This document shows, in pieces, positions 50,962 through 58,904 of a stretch of 64,000 bases of DNA. The position numbers were made by a program, and so were the translations under genes. Each line of letters begins with the position of its first letter. The first letter of the stretch is position 1. Origin of the DNA: Mycobacterium dioxanotrophicus (GTDB lineage: Bacteria; Actinomycetota; Actinomycetes; Mycobacteriales; Mycobacteriaceae); assembly GCF_002157835.1 (NCBI RefSeq), contig NZ_CP020809.1:5270001-5334000 (forward strand), given 5' to 3'. The notes under the pieces are model-generated. The model was not told the DNA's origin and searched no databases. It saw nothing but the letters and a program-made list of their open reading frames with translations.

Positions 50962-51231
50962 ATGACCACAGGCCGATTCCCCCGCCGACTCGCCGCAACC
51001 GCAGGCCTGGCAGCCCTGGTCACCCTGGGCGGACTCACCGCGGCCTGCGGCACGTCAGGCGAGAAGGCCCCGAGTACGCCGACGACCACGACGACCACCA
51101 CGACGACGACAACGGCACCGAGCGTGGAGCCCACCGAGAAGAGCATCAGCCCCGGCGGCGGGAACCTGTTCACCCCGACGCACGTCGTGACCCCGGCACC
51201 TCCGACCGGCGGCGGCAAGGGCGGCCACTAA
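50962..51231 (+). CDS. Small lipoprotein with a threonine tract
   Basis: An 89-aa putative lipoprotein. The basic N-terminus and hydrophobic segment end in the lipobox LTAACG, with the acylated cysteine at 29. A run of eleven threonines follows (ACC/ACG codons), then a Pro/Gly-rich tail ending GGGKGGH. Thr-rich tracts in mycobacterial lipoproteins may be mannosylated. The stop overlaps that of the convergent TetR gene. No enzymatic domain is present; function unknown. Confidence 0.75.
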   Translation: MTTGRFPRRLAATAGLAALVTLGGLTAACGTSGEKAPSTPTTTTTTTTTTTAPSVEPTEKSISPGGGNLFTPTHVVTPAPPTGGGKGGH

Positions 51232-51866
51232 ACCGCCTGCGCGCCAGTCTGATACGACTTGATCTGGGCAATGGCCAGGTTGAGCGCCGACTGCATCAAG
51301 CGGGGGTCGTGCGCGGTCTGCGACAGCAGGTAGCCACCCTCGACCGCGGCGAGCAAGCCGGTGGCCAAGTCTTTCGTGTCGATGTCGGCGCGCAGGACCC
51401 CGGTGTCGCGGATACGTCCCAGCGCGTCGGCAAGCAGATCCCGCCACTGGGCGAAGTGTTGCGCCAAGGCCACGCGGGCACGGTCGTCGCTGTCCGAGAG
51501 TTCGGCGGCCAGCGACCCCAACTCGCAGCCCCACAATCCCCGGCGCAGCGCGCACCGTTGGACCATGGCGTCCCGCCACAGGTCCAGACCCCGCAGCGTG
51601 TCCACCTTCTCCAGCCGCGGCCGCTGCCAGGACAGCACCTCACCGGCCTGCAGCGTGATGACTTCGTAGACGAGCTCCGACTTGTCCTCGAAGTGCTGGT
51701 AGAACTGCGACTTGCTGGCCGCACTGGCCGCGAGCACCTCGTCGATGGTGGTGGCCGCGACGCCTTTGACGTACATCAACTCCGCGGCCGCCGCCACAAT
51801 CCTGCCGCGGGTGGCGGCGCCGCGGGCAGTCAACCGTCGGCGCGCCACCGGCTGCTGTTCGGACAC
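51228..51866 (-). CDS. TetR/AcrR-family regulator
   Basis: A 212-aa TetR regulator: HTH region ATRGRIVAAAAELMYVKGVA to SKSQFYQHFEDKSELV, and a C-terminal ligand domain of the TetR_C type with LRADIDTKDLATGLLAAVEGG near 150. The start GTG 51866 fits a leaderless mRNA, because TACAGT on its strand (51873-51878) ends 6 nt upstream; a GTG one codon earlier is possible. An imperfect palindrome ACCG-N7-CGGT at 51880-51894 lies next to this -10 and may be its own operator. It is a candidate regulator of the nearby desA3 genes, but the palindromes there are different. Confidence 0.85.
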   Translation of the reverse strand: MSEQQPVARRRLTARGAATRGRIVAAAAELMYVKGVAATTIDEVLAASAASKSQFYQHFEDKSELVYEVITLQAGEVLSWQRPRLEKVDTLRGLDLWRDAMVQRCALRRGLWGCELGSLAAELSDSDDRARVALAQHFAQWRDLLADALGRIRDTGVLRADIDTKDLATGLLAAVEGGYLLSQTAHDPRLMQSALNLAIAQIKSYQTGAQAV

Positions 51867-51975
51867 CACCCAACTGTAAACCGGACAGTTCGGTCCACTT
51901 CAACCGGAAACGACAACTGCGGTGAGACCGTCGGTCCGGAGGGACCGCGATCTCACCGCAGTGTCGACGTCTCAG

Positions 51976-53247
51976 CTACGCGGCGCGCTTGGCCGCCCGG
52001 CGCTCACGACGCCACTCGCGTGCCGTCTCGAACGCGGTCTTGAGGCCGCGACGGCGCCCGGTGACGGGATCGGTCTGGCCGAATCCGCCATCCACGGCGT
52101 CGAGCTCGAGGAACATCCGCTCGCTGTGAGTCTCCGGCGCATCGTCGGCGGTGTCCCGCAGGAACCGGTCCGGCAGAGACAGTTTGGCGATGGTGCGCCA
52201 CGACTTGGCGTACTGCACCAGGAACGAACCCGTGGTGTAGGGCAGGTCGTACTTGTCGCACAGCGCCCGGACCCGGATCGAGATCTCGTAGAGCCGGTTG
52301 CTGGGCAGGTCCGGGTACAGGTGATGCTCGATCTGGTGGCACAGGTTGCCGCTCATGAACCGCAGCACCGGGCCGTTCTCGAAGTTGGCGCTGCCCAGCA
52401 TCTGCCGCAGATACCACTGGCCACGGCTCTCACCGACCATGTCGGTCTTGGTGAATTTCTCCGCGCCGTCGGGGAAATGGCCGCAGAAGATCACGGCGTT
52501 GGCCCACACATTGCGGATGATGTTGGCCACGGCGTTGGCCTTCAGGGTGGACTTGAACGTCGCACCGGGCGACAGTGCCGTCAGCGCCGGCCAGACGACA
52601 TAGTCCTTGGCCACCTGATGGCCGGCCTTGATGCCGAATTCCTTGACCCTGATCAACGTGGCGTTGCGGTTGTCGCGGCCCTTGAAGATCTTGCCGAGCT
52701 CCAGGTGCTGCAGCCCCACACCCCACTCGAACAACGTGCACAACATGGTGTTGTAGAACAGGTTGAGCAGGTTGAACGGCTTCCACTTCTGATCGCGGGT
52801 GACCCGGATGAGGCCGTAGCCCACATCGTCGTCCATGCCCAGGATGTTGGTGTACTTGTGGTGCATGAAGTTGTGGGTGAACCGCCAGTGCTTGGACGCC
52901 CCGCTCATGTCCCACTCCCACGACGAGGAGTGGATCTCGGGATCGTTCATCCAGTCCCACTGGCCGTGCATGACGTTGTGGCCGATCTCCATGTTCTCGA
53001 TGATCTTGGCCACGCCCAAAGTTGCGGTACCTGCCCACCAGGCGGAACGGCGCGAACTCGCCGCCAGCATCAACCGGCCCGACACCTCGAGGGCGCGCTG
53101 GGCGGCGATGGTGCGGCGGATATAGCGCGCGTCGCGCTCACCACGGGAGTCTTCGATGTCCTGACGGATCGCATCGAGCTCGATGCCCAGGTTCTCGATA
53201 TCGGCATCGGTCAGATGCGCGAACGCGGGAACGTCGGTGATAGCCAT
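51976..53247 (-). CDS. desA3: DesA3-type acyl-CoA delta-9 desaturase
   Basis: A 423-aa membrane-bound di-iron fatty acid desaturase. The three histidine boxes are HNVMHG, HNFMHHKYTN and HQIEHH, with hydrophobic helices between. It corresponds to Rv3229c DesA3, which makes oleoyl-CoA for lipids and tuberculostearate. GAGGAGG precedes the ATG. It is controlled by tandem palindromes at 53270-53296 and depends on the oxidoreductase encoded just upstream on the same strand for electrons. Confidence 0.94.
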   Translation of the reverse strand: MAITDVPAFAHLTDADIENLGIELDAIRQDIEDSRGERDARYIRRTIAAQRALEVSGRLMLAASSRRSAWWAGTATLGVAKIIENMEIGHNVMHGQWDWMNDPEIHSSSWEWDMSGASKHWRFTHNFMHHKYTNILGMDDDVGYGLIRVTRDQKWKPFNLLNLFYNTMLCTLFEWGVGLQHLELGKIFKGRDNRNATLIRVKEFGIKAGHQVAKDYVVWPALTALSPGATFKSTLKANAVANIIRNVWANAVIFCGHFPDGAEKFTKTDMVGESRGQWYLRQMLGSANFENGPVLRFMSGNLCHQIEHHLYPDLPSNRLYEISIRVRALCDKYDLPYTTGSFLVQYAKSWRTIAKLSLPDRFLRDTADDAPETHSERMFLELDAVDGGFGQTDPVTGRRRGLKTAFETAREWRRERRAAKRAA

Positions 53248-53269
53248 CGTCAGCCTCCTCTCTCTTACC

Positions 53270-53296
53270 TACGGTAGCGTAACCTACGATGCCGTA
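53270..53296. promoter_or_regulatory. Tandem palindromic operator upstream of desA3
   Basis: Two 12-bp boxes, TACGGTAGCGTA (53270-53281) and TACGATGCCGTA (53285-53296), are separated by 3 bp. The second lies in a perfect 10-bp-arm inverted repeat (GTAACCTACG-ATGC-CGTAGGTTAC, 53279-53302). The same arrangement, boxes 15 bp apart, occurs upstream of the reductase gene at 54472-54498. The geometry suits a TetR-like regulator binding as two dimers. Confidence 0.75.
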
Positions 53297-53315
53297 GGTT
53301 ACCAGTCAGTAAAGC

Positions 53316-54464
53316 TTAAACGTCGAGTACACAATCGCCGGAAGCCGCCGAAACACAGGTCTGAATCCGGTTGCCGGGCTCATATTCGACACCCGTACGC
53401 AGGTCGCGGACATGTCCGCCGACCAGACCCACGACACAGGACTGGCAGATACCCATCCGGCACCCGAAGGGCATCCGGATGCCGACCTGTTCGCCCGCGT
53501 CCATCAACGGCGTCGCACTGTCGACTTCGACAGACTTGCCGCTGCGCTCGAACGTCACGGTGCCACCTACACCATGCACCGCGGCCCGCGACACCGCGAA
53601 CCGTTCCTGGTGCAGATGTTCGGGAATCCCGGCCGCCGCCCAGACCTTTTCGGCGTCGTTGAGCATGCCTTCCGGCCCACACGCCCAAGCCTGGCGTTCT
53701 TGCCAGTCGGGCACCACCTCGGCGAGCCGGGACAGATCGAGCCGCCCCTCGGTGCGGGTGCTGCGCAGATGCAGCCGGTAACCGGGATGCGCGTCGTGCA
53801 GCTGGGCGAGCTCGCTCCCGAACAGCACATCCGCCTCCGTCGGTGCGGAGTGCACATGGATGATGTCGGTGATCTGATCGCGACGCACCAGCGTGCGCAG
53901 CATCGACATCACCGGAGTGATGCCGGAACCGGCGGTGAGGAACAGCACCGATGCCGGCGCCGGATCGGGCATGACGAAGTTACCCTGCGGGGCGGCCAGC
54001 CGCACCACGGTGCCGGGCGCGAGTCCGTTGACCAGGTGGCTGGACAGGAAGCCCTCGGGCATTGCCTTGACCGTGATGGCGATGGTCCGCTGACCGGCGA
54101 TCGGATGCTTGTCCGGCACGGAGGTCAGCGAGTAGGAGCGCCAGCGCCACCGGCCATCCATCAGGACGCCGATGCCGATGTACTGTCCGGGCTCGTAGTC
54201 GAACGAGAATCCCCAGCCCGGCTTGACCACGAGCGTCGCCGAGTCGGGCGTCTCCTGCCGTACCTCGACGACCCGTCCGCGCAGCTCGCGGGCCGACCAC
54301 AGCGGGTTGGCCAACTTCAGGTAGTCATCGGGCAGCAGCGGTGTGGTGATCCGGCCCGCGATGGTGCGCAGAGCATGCCAGCCGGGACGCTCCTTGGCAC
54401 CCGCGACAGTGGGACGGATGGTGTCGGCCACATTGGCCGAGACTTTGATGGAGTTCTTGGCCAT
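53316..54464 (-). CDS. Ferredoxin-linked oxidoreductase, DesA3 electron donor (Rv3230c-like)
   Basis: A 382-aa flavoprotein: FAD domain with RSYSLTS near 110, NAD(P)H domain with [14 protein letters not shown] near 180, and a C-terminal [2Fe-2S] ferredoxin domain (CRMGICQSC near 340 and the last Cys in IQTCVS). Rv3230c forms a complex with DesA3 and feeds it electrons, and this is the same arrangement. The two genes are 68 bp apart, each with its own copy of the palindromic operator. ATG 54464 has no ribosome site; the operator covers its core promoter. Confidence 0.92.
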   Translation of the reverse strand: MAKNSIKVSANVADTIRPTVAGAKERPGWHALRTIAGRITTPLLPDDYLKLANPLWSARELRGRVVEVRQETPDSATLVVKPGWGFSFDYEPGQYIGIGVLMDGRWRWRSYSLTSVPDKHPIAGQRTIAITVKAMPEGFLSSHLVNGLAPGTVVRLAAPQGNFVMPDPAPASVLFLTAGSGITPVMSMLRTLVRRDQITDIIHVHSAPTEADVLFGSELAQLHDAHPGYRLHLRSTRTEGRLDLSRLAEVVPDWQERQAWACGPEGMLNDAEKVWAAAGIPEHLHQERFAVSRAAVHGVGGTVTFERSGKSVEVDSATPLMDAGEQVGIRMPFGCRMGICQSCVVGLVGGHVRDLRTGVEYEPGNRIQTCVSAASGDCVLDV

Positions 54465-54471
54465 GACAACC

Positions 54472-54498
54472 TACGGTACCGTAACTTACGGTGCCGTA
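54472..54498. promoter_or_regulatory. Tandem palindromic operator upstream of the DesA3 reductase gene
   Basis: TACGGTACCGTA (54472-54483, a perfect palindrome) and TACGGTGCCGTA (54487-54498), 3 bp apart, begin 8 bp upstream of the start codon. They have the same length, spacing and consensus (TACGGTNCCGTA) as the boxes before desA3, so one regulator should bind both. The first box overlaps the only plausible -10 (TACCGT on the minus strand), implying repression. Confidence 0.78.
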
Positions 54499-54569
54499 GC
54501 TAGTCGTAGCATCCGGCGAGCGGCATAAATCATGGGTTTGATTCTCCTCCACATCAACCGGTTCGGCGA

Positions 54570-55991
54570 CTACGAGACCAGGGAGTTCTTGTAGACCTTG
54601 CCGTCCTTCATGATGACCTTGAAATTGCGGCCTGGATCGGCAACCAACTGCAGATTGCTCAGCGGATCACCGTCGACCAGCAGCAGATCGGCGAGCGCGC
54701 CCGGCTCCACCACACCCAGTTTGCCGCTGTACGGACTGCGCTTGCCGGACATCGCCAACAATTCGGCGTTGGTACCCGTGGCCATCGTGAGAACTTCGGC
54801 CGGGGAGAACCACGTGCCCAGTTTCGCCAGCAGCGCACCCTGCTGCGGCGCCAGCTGCGGGGAAAACAGGATGTCCGTGCCGAACGCCGTCTTGAGGTGA
54901 TACTTGCGGGCCAGCTGATAGACGTTGACCACGCCGTCGATCACTTCCTTGGCCTTGGCAGCCTCCTCCGAGCCGGGCGGAAACGCGCGGATCATCTCCT
55001 CCGGCAGCGGCTGGGTGCTCAACCAGACGCCCTTGTCGGCCATCTCCTTGGCGGTCGCGTCATCCATCAGGTGGGCGTGCTCGATGCAGGTGACCCCGGC
55101 GCGGATCGCCTGCGTGATGGTGGCCGGTGTGTAGGCGTGCACGGTGACATAGGTTCCCCAGTTGGTGGCCGCCTCGACCGCCGCGCGCACCTCGGGTTCG
55201 GTGAAGGTGATCACGTCGATCGGGCTGTGCGGCGAGGACACGCCACCCCCGGCCGTCAGCTTGATCTGCGATGCACCTTGGAACAGCTGCTCACGGGTGC
55301 GCATCCGCACCTCGTCGGGGCTGTCGGCGACCACGGAGGCACCGAGTTCCTCCTGACGCGACACCGGACCGCCCGCAGTGCGCGGCAGGTCGGCGGGTGT
55401 GCGGAAGTCACCGTGGCCGCTGGTCACCGTGATGATGGCGCCAGACGGGAAGATCCGCGGACCGTTGACGACACCCTCGTCGATGGCCCGCTTGAGACCG
55501 AAACTCGGACCGCCCAGATCACGGACCGTGGTGAACCCACGCATCAGAGTGTCGTTCGCCTCGGCACCCGCCAACAGGTTCAGGTACCCCGGATCCGCGG
55601 TCGTCAACTGTGTCACCGGCGGCCGCACGAGCATCGTGTGCCAGTGGTTGTCGATCAGACCCGGCATCAAGGTCCGGCCGCCACCCTCGATCACCGTGGT
55701 GTCCGGTCCGGCAGGCAGCGCCTCCGTCGAGATCTTCTGGACGCGGTTGCCCGTCACGAGCACGTTCGACGGTGCCGAGAGCTTGTCGCTGTGCCCGTCG
55801 AAGATCCGGACGTTGCGAAACTCCACCTGGGTGGGGGCCTTCTGCCCGGGCGTCGGCGCCGGGCGCGGCTGGGCCGGTGGCGGTCCCGCAGGCGGGGGCG
55901 CGCTGCTCGAAGCCGACTGTCCGCCGCCCGACGAGCACGCGACACCCGCGAGAACGACGGACAGCACAACAGCCAGGCGCAGATGTCGCAT
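54570..55991 (-). CDS. Exported lipoprotein amidohydrolase
   Basis: A 473-aa amidohydrolase-superfamily protein with a lipoprotein signal (MRHLRLAVVLSVVLAGVACS, acylated Cys19) and a Pro/Ala/Ser linker of about 50 residues. The catalytic barrel has His-x-His in IDNHWHTMLV near 145, a metal-bridging Lys candidate in QIKLTAGGG, His in VTVHAYTPA and IEHAHLMDD, and Asp in FGTDILFSP. Relatives are imidazolonepropionase-like peptidases or carboxypeptidases. It acts outside the membrane on an unknown substrate. GAGGGGAAG precedes ATG 55991. Confidence 0.87.
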   Translation of the reverse strand: MRHLRLAVVLSVVLAGVACSSGGGQSASSSAPPPAGPPPAQPRPAPTPGQKAPTQVEFRNVRIFDGHSDKLSAPSNVLVTGNRVQKISTEALPAGPDTTVIEGGGRTLMPGLIDNHWHTMLVRPPVTQLTTADPGYLNLLAGAEANDTLMRGFTTVRDLGGPSFGLKRAIDEGVVNGPRIFPSGAIITVTSGHGDFRTPADLPRTAGGPVSRQEELGASVVADSPDEVRMRTREQLFQGASQIKLTAGGGVSSPHSPIDVITFTEPEVRAAVEAATNWGTYVTVHAYTPATITQAIRAGVTCIEHAHLMDDATAKEMADKGVWLSTQPLPEEMIRAFPPGSEEAAKAKEVIDGVVNVYQLARKYHLKTAFGTDILFSPQLAPQQGALLAKLGTWFSPAEVLTMATGTNAELLAMSGKRSPYSGKLGVVEPGALADLLLVDGDPLSNLQLVADPGRNFKVIMKDGKVYKNSLVS

Positions 55992-56025
55992 TCGGCTTCC
56001 CCTCTTCCCGGCTGCTCCGCCGTAG

Positions 56026-56523
56026 CTACAGCAGTTCGAGCAGAAACGGCAGTTCCTGCGACGCATACCAGGCCAGGTCGTGATCCTGGGCGTCTCCGAC
56101 GGTGAGCTCGGCATCCTCGTCGCCCAGGTCGGCGTCATCGATCACCTCCACTGCCGCGAGCACAGCGGATTCGGCGGCGGCGTTGTCGACGTAGACCGCG
56201 ATGATGTCGTCGATGGGCACGGGCCCCGACAGCCGCACCACCGCGTCGTCGAGATCGGGCCGCGGCGTCGCCGACGCCACCTCGGCGACCACCACCGCCC
56301 GTCGCGGCGGCAGCCCGGTATCACCGCCGGAGGCCAGCAGGCGCAGCGAGGCCAATGCCGCCTCCTGCAGCGCCACCTCGGCGAGCTCGTCGTCGTCGCC
56401 CTCGGCGTAGGCCTCCCGCAGTGTCGGCGTGACCGCGAACGCGGTCCCGTTCGTCACGAGCAGGAACCGGTCGGCGACGAGCTGCTGCAGGCCGGCCAGA
56501 GTCGCCGGGATGTACACGCGCAC
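56026..56523 (-). CDS. Conserved hypothetical protein (Rv3231c-like, DUF6912)
   Basis: A 165-aa acidic protein starting MRVYIPATLAGLQQLVADRF, the actinobacterial family to which Rv3231c belongs. It shows an N-terminal alpha/beta segment, an Ala-rich helix (EVALQEAALASLRLLA) and a conserved C-terminal HDLAWYASQELPFLLELL. No signal peptide, membrane segment or catalytic motif is evident. It lies between ppk2 and the lipoprotein gene on the same strand, 30 bp after ppk2. Function unknown. Confidence 0.82.
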   Translation of the reverse strand: MRVYIPATLAGLQQLVADRFLLVTNGTAFAVTPTLREAYAEGDDDELAEVALQEAALASLRLLASGGDTGLPPRRAVVVAEVASATPRPDLDDAVVRLSGPVPIDDIIAVYVDNAAAESAVLAAVEVIDDADLGDEDAELTVGDAQDHDLAWYASQELPFLLELL

Positions 56524-56553
56524 CCCGCGAGACTAGCCGTCGGGAGCGGTGTT

Positions 56554-57411
56554 CTACTCGCGGTCCCCGATCAGGGTCGCGACATGGTCGTCGACGTATC
56601 GCGCCAGATCCCGCGACGGGCGCCGGTAGTCGCCCGTCAGCACGGGTCGATCGGGCAGTGTCACATCCGGCCGCTCGACGTCGTGGTAGTCGATGGTGGA
56701 CAGCAGATGCGCCATCATGTTGAGCCGGGCATGCTTCTTGATGTCGGATTCGACGATGTACCAAGGACTTTGCGGCGTGTCGGTGTGCACCATCATCTGA
56801 TCCTTGGCCCGCGAGTAGTCCTCCCAGCGGTACACCGATTCCAGATCCATCGGCGAAAGCTTCCACTGCCGGACCGGATCGTCCTTGCGCGACCGGAATC
56901 GGCGCAGCTGCTCATCGTCGGATACCGAGAACCAATACTTGCGCAACAGGATCCCGTCTTCGAGCAGCATCTGCTCGAAGATCGGTGTCTGCCGCAGGAA
57001 CAGCTGATGCTCGTGGGGCGTGCAGAAACCCATCACCTGTTCCACACCGGCCCGGTTGTACCAGGACCGGTCGAACAACACGATCTCCCCCTTGGCGGGT
57101 AGATGCGCGATGTAGCGCTGGTAATACCATTGCCCGCGTTCGCGTTCGGTGGGCGCGGGCAGCGCCGCCACCCGGGCGATACGCGGACTGAGGTATTCGG
57201 TGATCCGCTTGATGGTGCCGCCCTTGCCCGCGGCGTCGCGGCCCTCGAACACCACCACGATGCGGGCGCCGGTGTGCCGCACCCACTCCTGCATCTTGAC
57301 GAACTCTGTTTGCAACCGGAACAACTCGGCCTCATAGACCTTGTTCGAGAGCTTCGGCTTGCCGTTGCGCTTCTGCCCGCCGGCCGGTCCGTCATTCGAC
57401 GCTGCACTCAT
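56554..57411 (-). CDS. ppk2: Polyphosphate kinase 2
   Basis: A 285-aa single-domain PPK2, which phosphorylates nucleoside diphosphates from polyphosphate or runs in reverse. Walker A is GRDAAGKGGT near residue 57, Walker B is IVLFDRSWYNRAG near 115 with the lid in between, and IVESDIKKHARLN near 220 is a family block. Matches Rv3232c in position and length. In mycobacteria this enzyme favours GTP formation. The basic N-terminal 25 residues are disordered. Confidence 0.94.
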   Translation of the reverse strand: MSAASNDGPAGGQKRNGKPKLSNKVYEAELFRLQTEFVKMQEWVRHTGARIVVVFEGRDAAGKGGTIKRITEYLSPRIARVAALPAPTERERGQWYYQRYIAHLPAKGEIVLFDRSWYNRAGVEQVMGFCTPHEHQLFLRQTPIFEQMLLEDGILLRKYWFSVSDDEQLRRFRSRKDDPVRQWKLSPMDLESVYRWEDYSRAKDQMMVHTDTPQSPWYIVESDIKKHARLNMMAHLLSTIDYHDVERPDVTLPDRPVLTGDYRRPSRDLARYVDDHVATLIGDRE

Positions 57412-57476
57412 GCGCGAATTCTAGGTGCGCGCAGTGCCGTTGCTGCGCGGACCGCGCCGTGGGCGGATGTCGGCGC

Positions 57477-58886
57477 TCATCTGGCTGCGTCGAGCAATTC
57501 CTCCAGCGATTCGCGCAGCAGGCTGGGCAGTACGTCGACATCGCTCATGGCGTCCCGGTCGGCGTTGATCCCGAAATACAGCATGCCGTTGTAGGACGTC
57601 ACGCCGATGGCCAGCACCTGATTCTGCAGCAGCGGCGGTACCGCATAGGTCTCCAGCAGCTTGGTCCCGGCCACGTACATCTGCTTCTGCGCGCCGGGAA
57701 CATTGGTGATCAGCAGGTTGAACAACCGGGCCGAGAAACCCGTGGCCACGCGGATTCCCATGGCGTGCAACGTCGGCGGGGCGAACCCCGACAACGTGAC
57801 GATGGTGCGCGCGTCGACCAGGCTGGCCGCGGTGGAATGCGATTCGGTGGCGTGGGCGATCTGGGAGAGCCGCACGACGGGGTTGCCCTCCCCTACCGGC
57901 AGGTCGACCAGGAACGGCGACACCTCGCTGATCGCCTGCCCGGGCGCGGTCGAATCCAGTTCGGCGTCGGGATACACCGACATCGGCGCCATCGCCCGCA
58001 CCGTGGTGGTGGGCGTGACCGGCTCTCCGCGGGACAGCAGCCAGTTGCGCAGCGCCCCGGCCACCACCGCGAGCACCACGTCGTTGATGTCGCAGTCGTA
58101 GCGGGCGCGCACCGACCGGTAGTCCTCCAGCCGGTGCTCGGCCACCGAGAACCGGCGGTTGCGCGAAACCGTGGTGTTCAACGGACTGTTCGGCGCGGTA
58201 CCGCGGGCCACGGTGCGCACCACATCGGCCACCCGCCGACCGACTGCCGCCAGCTCACCGCTGTTGGTGGCCAGATCGAAGACCGCTTCCCGGACGGCGG
58301 CCAGCTGGCTGGTCGGCCGGGCGATCCACTCCCCGATGGCGCCAAGCACCAACTGCCGGTCGCTGGGTTCGCGGGCCGGAATCCAGATGTCCTCGCCGAA
58401 CTCCGGCGGCTTCTGGGTACGGTCGGCGATCACATGGCCGATCTCCAGGGCCGTCATCCCGTTGACCAACGCCTGGTGGGTCTTGGTGTAGATGGCGATG
58501 CGGTTCTTGGTGAGCCCCTCGACCAGGTACATCTCCCACAGGGGACGGGTCTTGTCCAGCGGACGCGAGCCCAGCCGGGCGACCAGGTCGTGCAGCTGCG
58601 CATCGCTGCCCGGCGACGGCAGCGCCGAGCGGCGGATGTGATAGGTGATGTCGAAATCACGATCGTCGACCCAGACCGGCCGGGCCAGCCCCAACGTCAC
58701 CTCACGCACCTTCTGCCGGTAGCGCGGAATCTGCGGCAGCCGCTGTTCGACGGTCGCCAGCAGCGTTTCATAGCTCAGTCCGGCACGGGGTTTGCGCAAG
58801 ATCGCCAGCGACCCCACATACATCGGGGTCGAGGTGTTCTCCAAGTGGAAGAACGTTGCGTCGGACGCCGACAGCCTGCTCACCAT
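57477..58886 (-). CDS. tgs3: Wax ester synthase/diacylglycerol acyltransferase (Tgs3-like)
   Basis: A 469-aa WS/DGAT family protein starting MVSRLSASDATFFHLENTSTPM. The usual HHxxxDG active-site motif is altered to HQALVNG near residue 135; the M. tuberculosis Tgs3 equivalent has the same kind of change, so this is a feature of the orthologue group. The C-terminal half (VATGFSARLFNLLITNVPG) is complete. In M. tuberculosis H37Rv the gene is split into Rv3233c and Rv3234c, as I recall; here it is one intact frame. Triacylglycerol synthesis is the expected but possibly weak activity. Confidence 0.88.
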   Translation of the reverse strand: MVSRLSASDATFFHLENTSTPMYVGSLAILRKPRAGLSYETLLATVEQRLPQIPRYRQKVREVTLGLARPVWVDDRDFDITYHIRRSALPSPGSDAQLHDLVARLGSRPLDKTRPLWEMYLVEGLTKNRIAIYTKTHQALVNGMTALEIGHVIADRTQKPPEFGEDIWIPAREPSDRQLVLGAIGEWIARPTSQLAAVREAVFDLATNSGELAAVGRRVADVVRTVARGTAPNSPLNTTVSRNRRFSVAEHRLEDYRSVRARYDCDINDVVLAVVAGALRNWLLSRGEPVTPTTTVRAMAPMSVYPDAELDSTAPGQAISEVSPFLVDLPVGEGNPVVRLSQIAHATESHSTAASLVDARTIVTLSGFAPPTLHAMGIRVATGFSARLFNLLITNVPGAQKQMYVAGTKLLETYAVPPLLQNQVLAIGVTSYNGMLYFGINADRDAMSDVDVLPSLLRESLEELLDAAR

Positions 58887-58904
58887 GCGGCGCCAACCTC
58901 CCCT

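Noticed and set aside
51085..51118. A short tandem repeat or CRISPR-like array in the ACG/ACC-rich stretch.
   Set aside because: It is a codon-level threonine run inside a gene; no spacer-repeat structure exists, and no CRISPR array was seen anywhere in the window.
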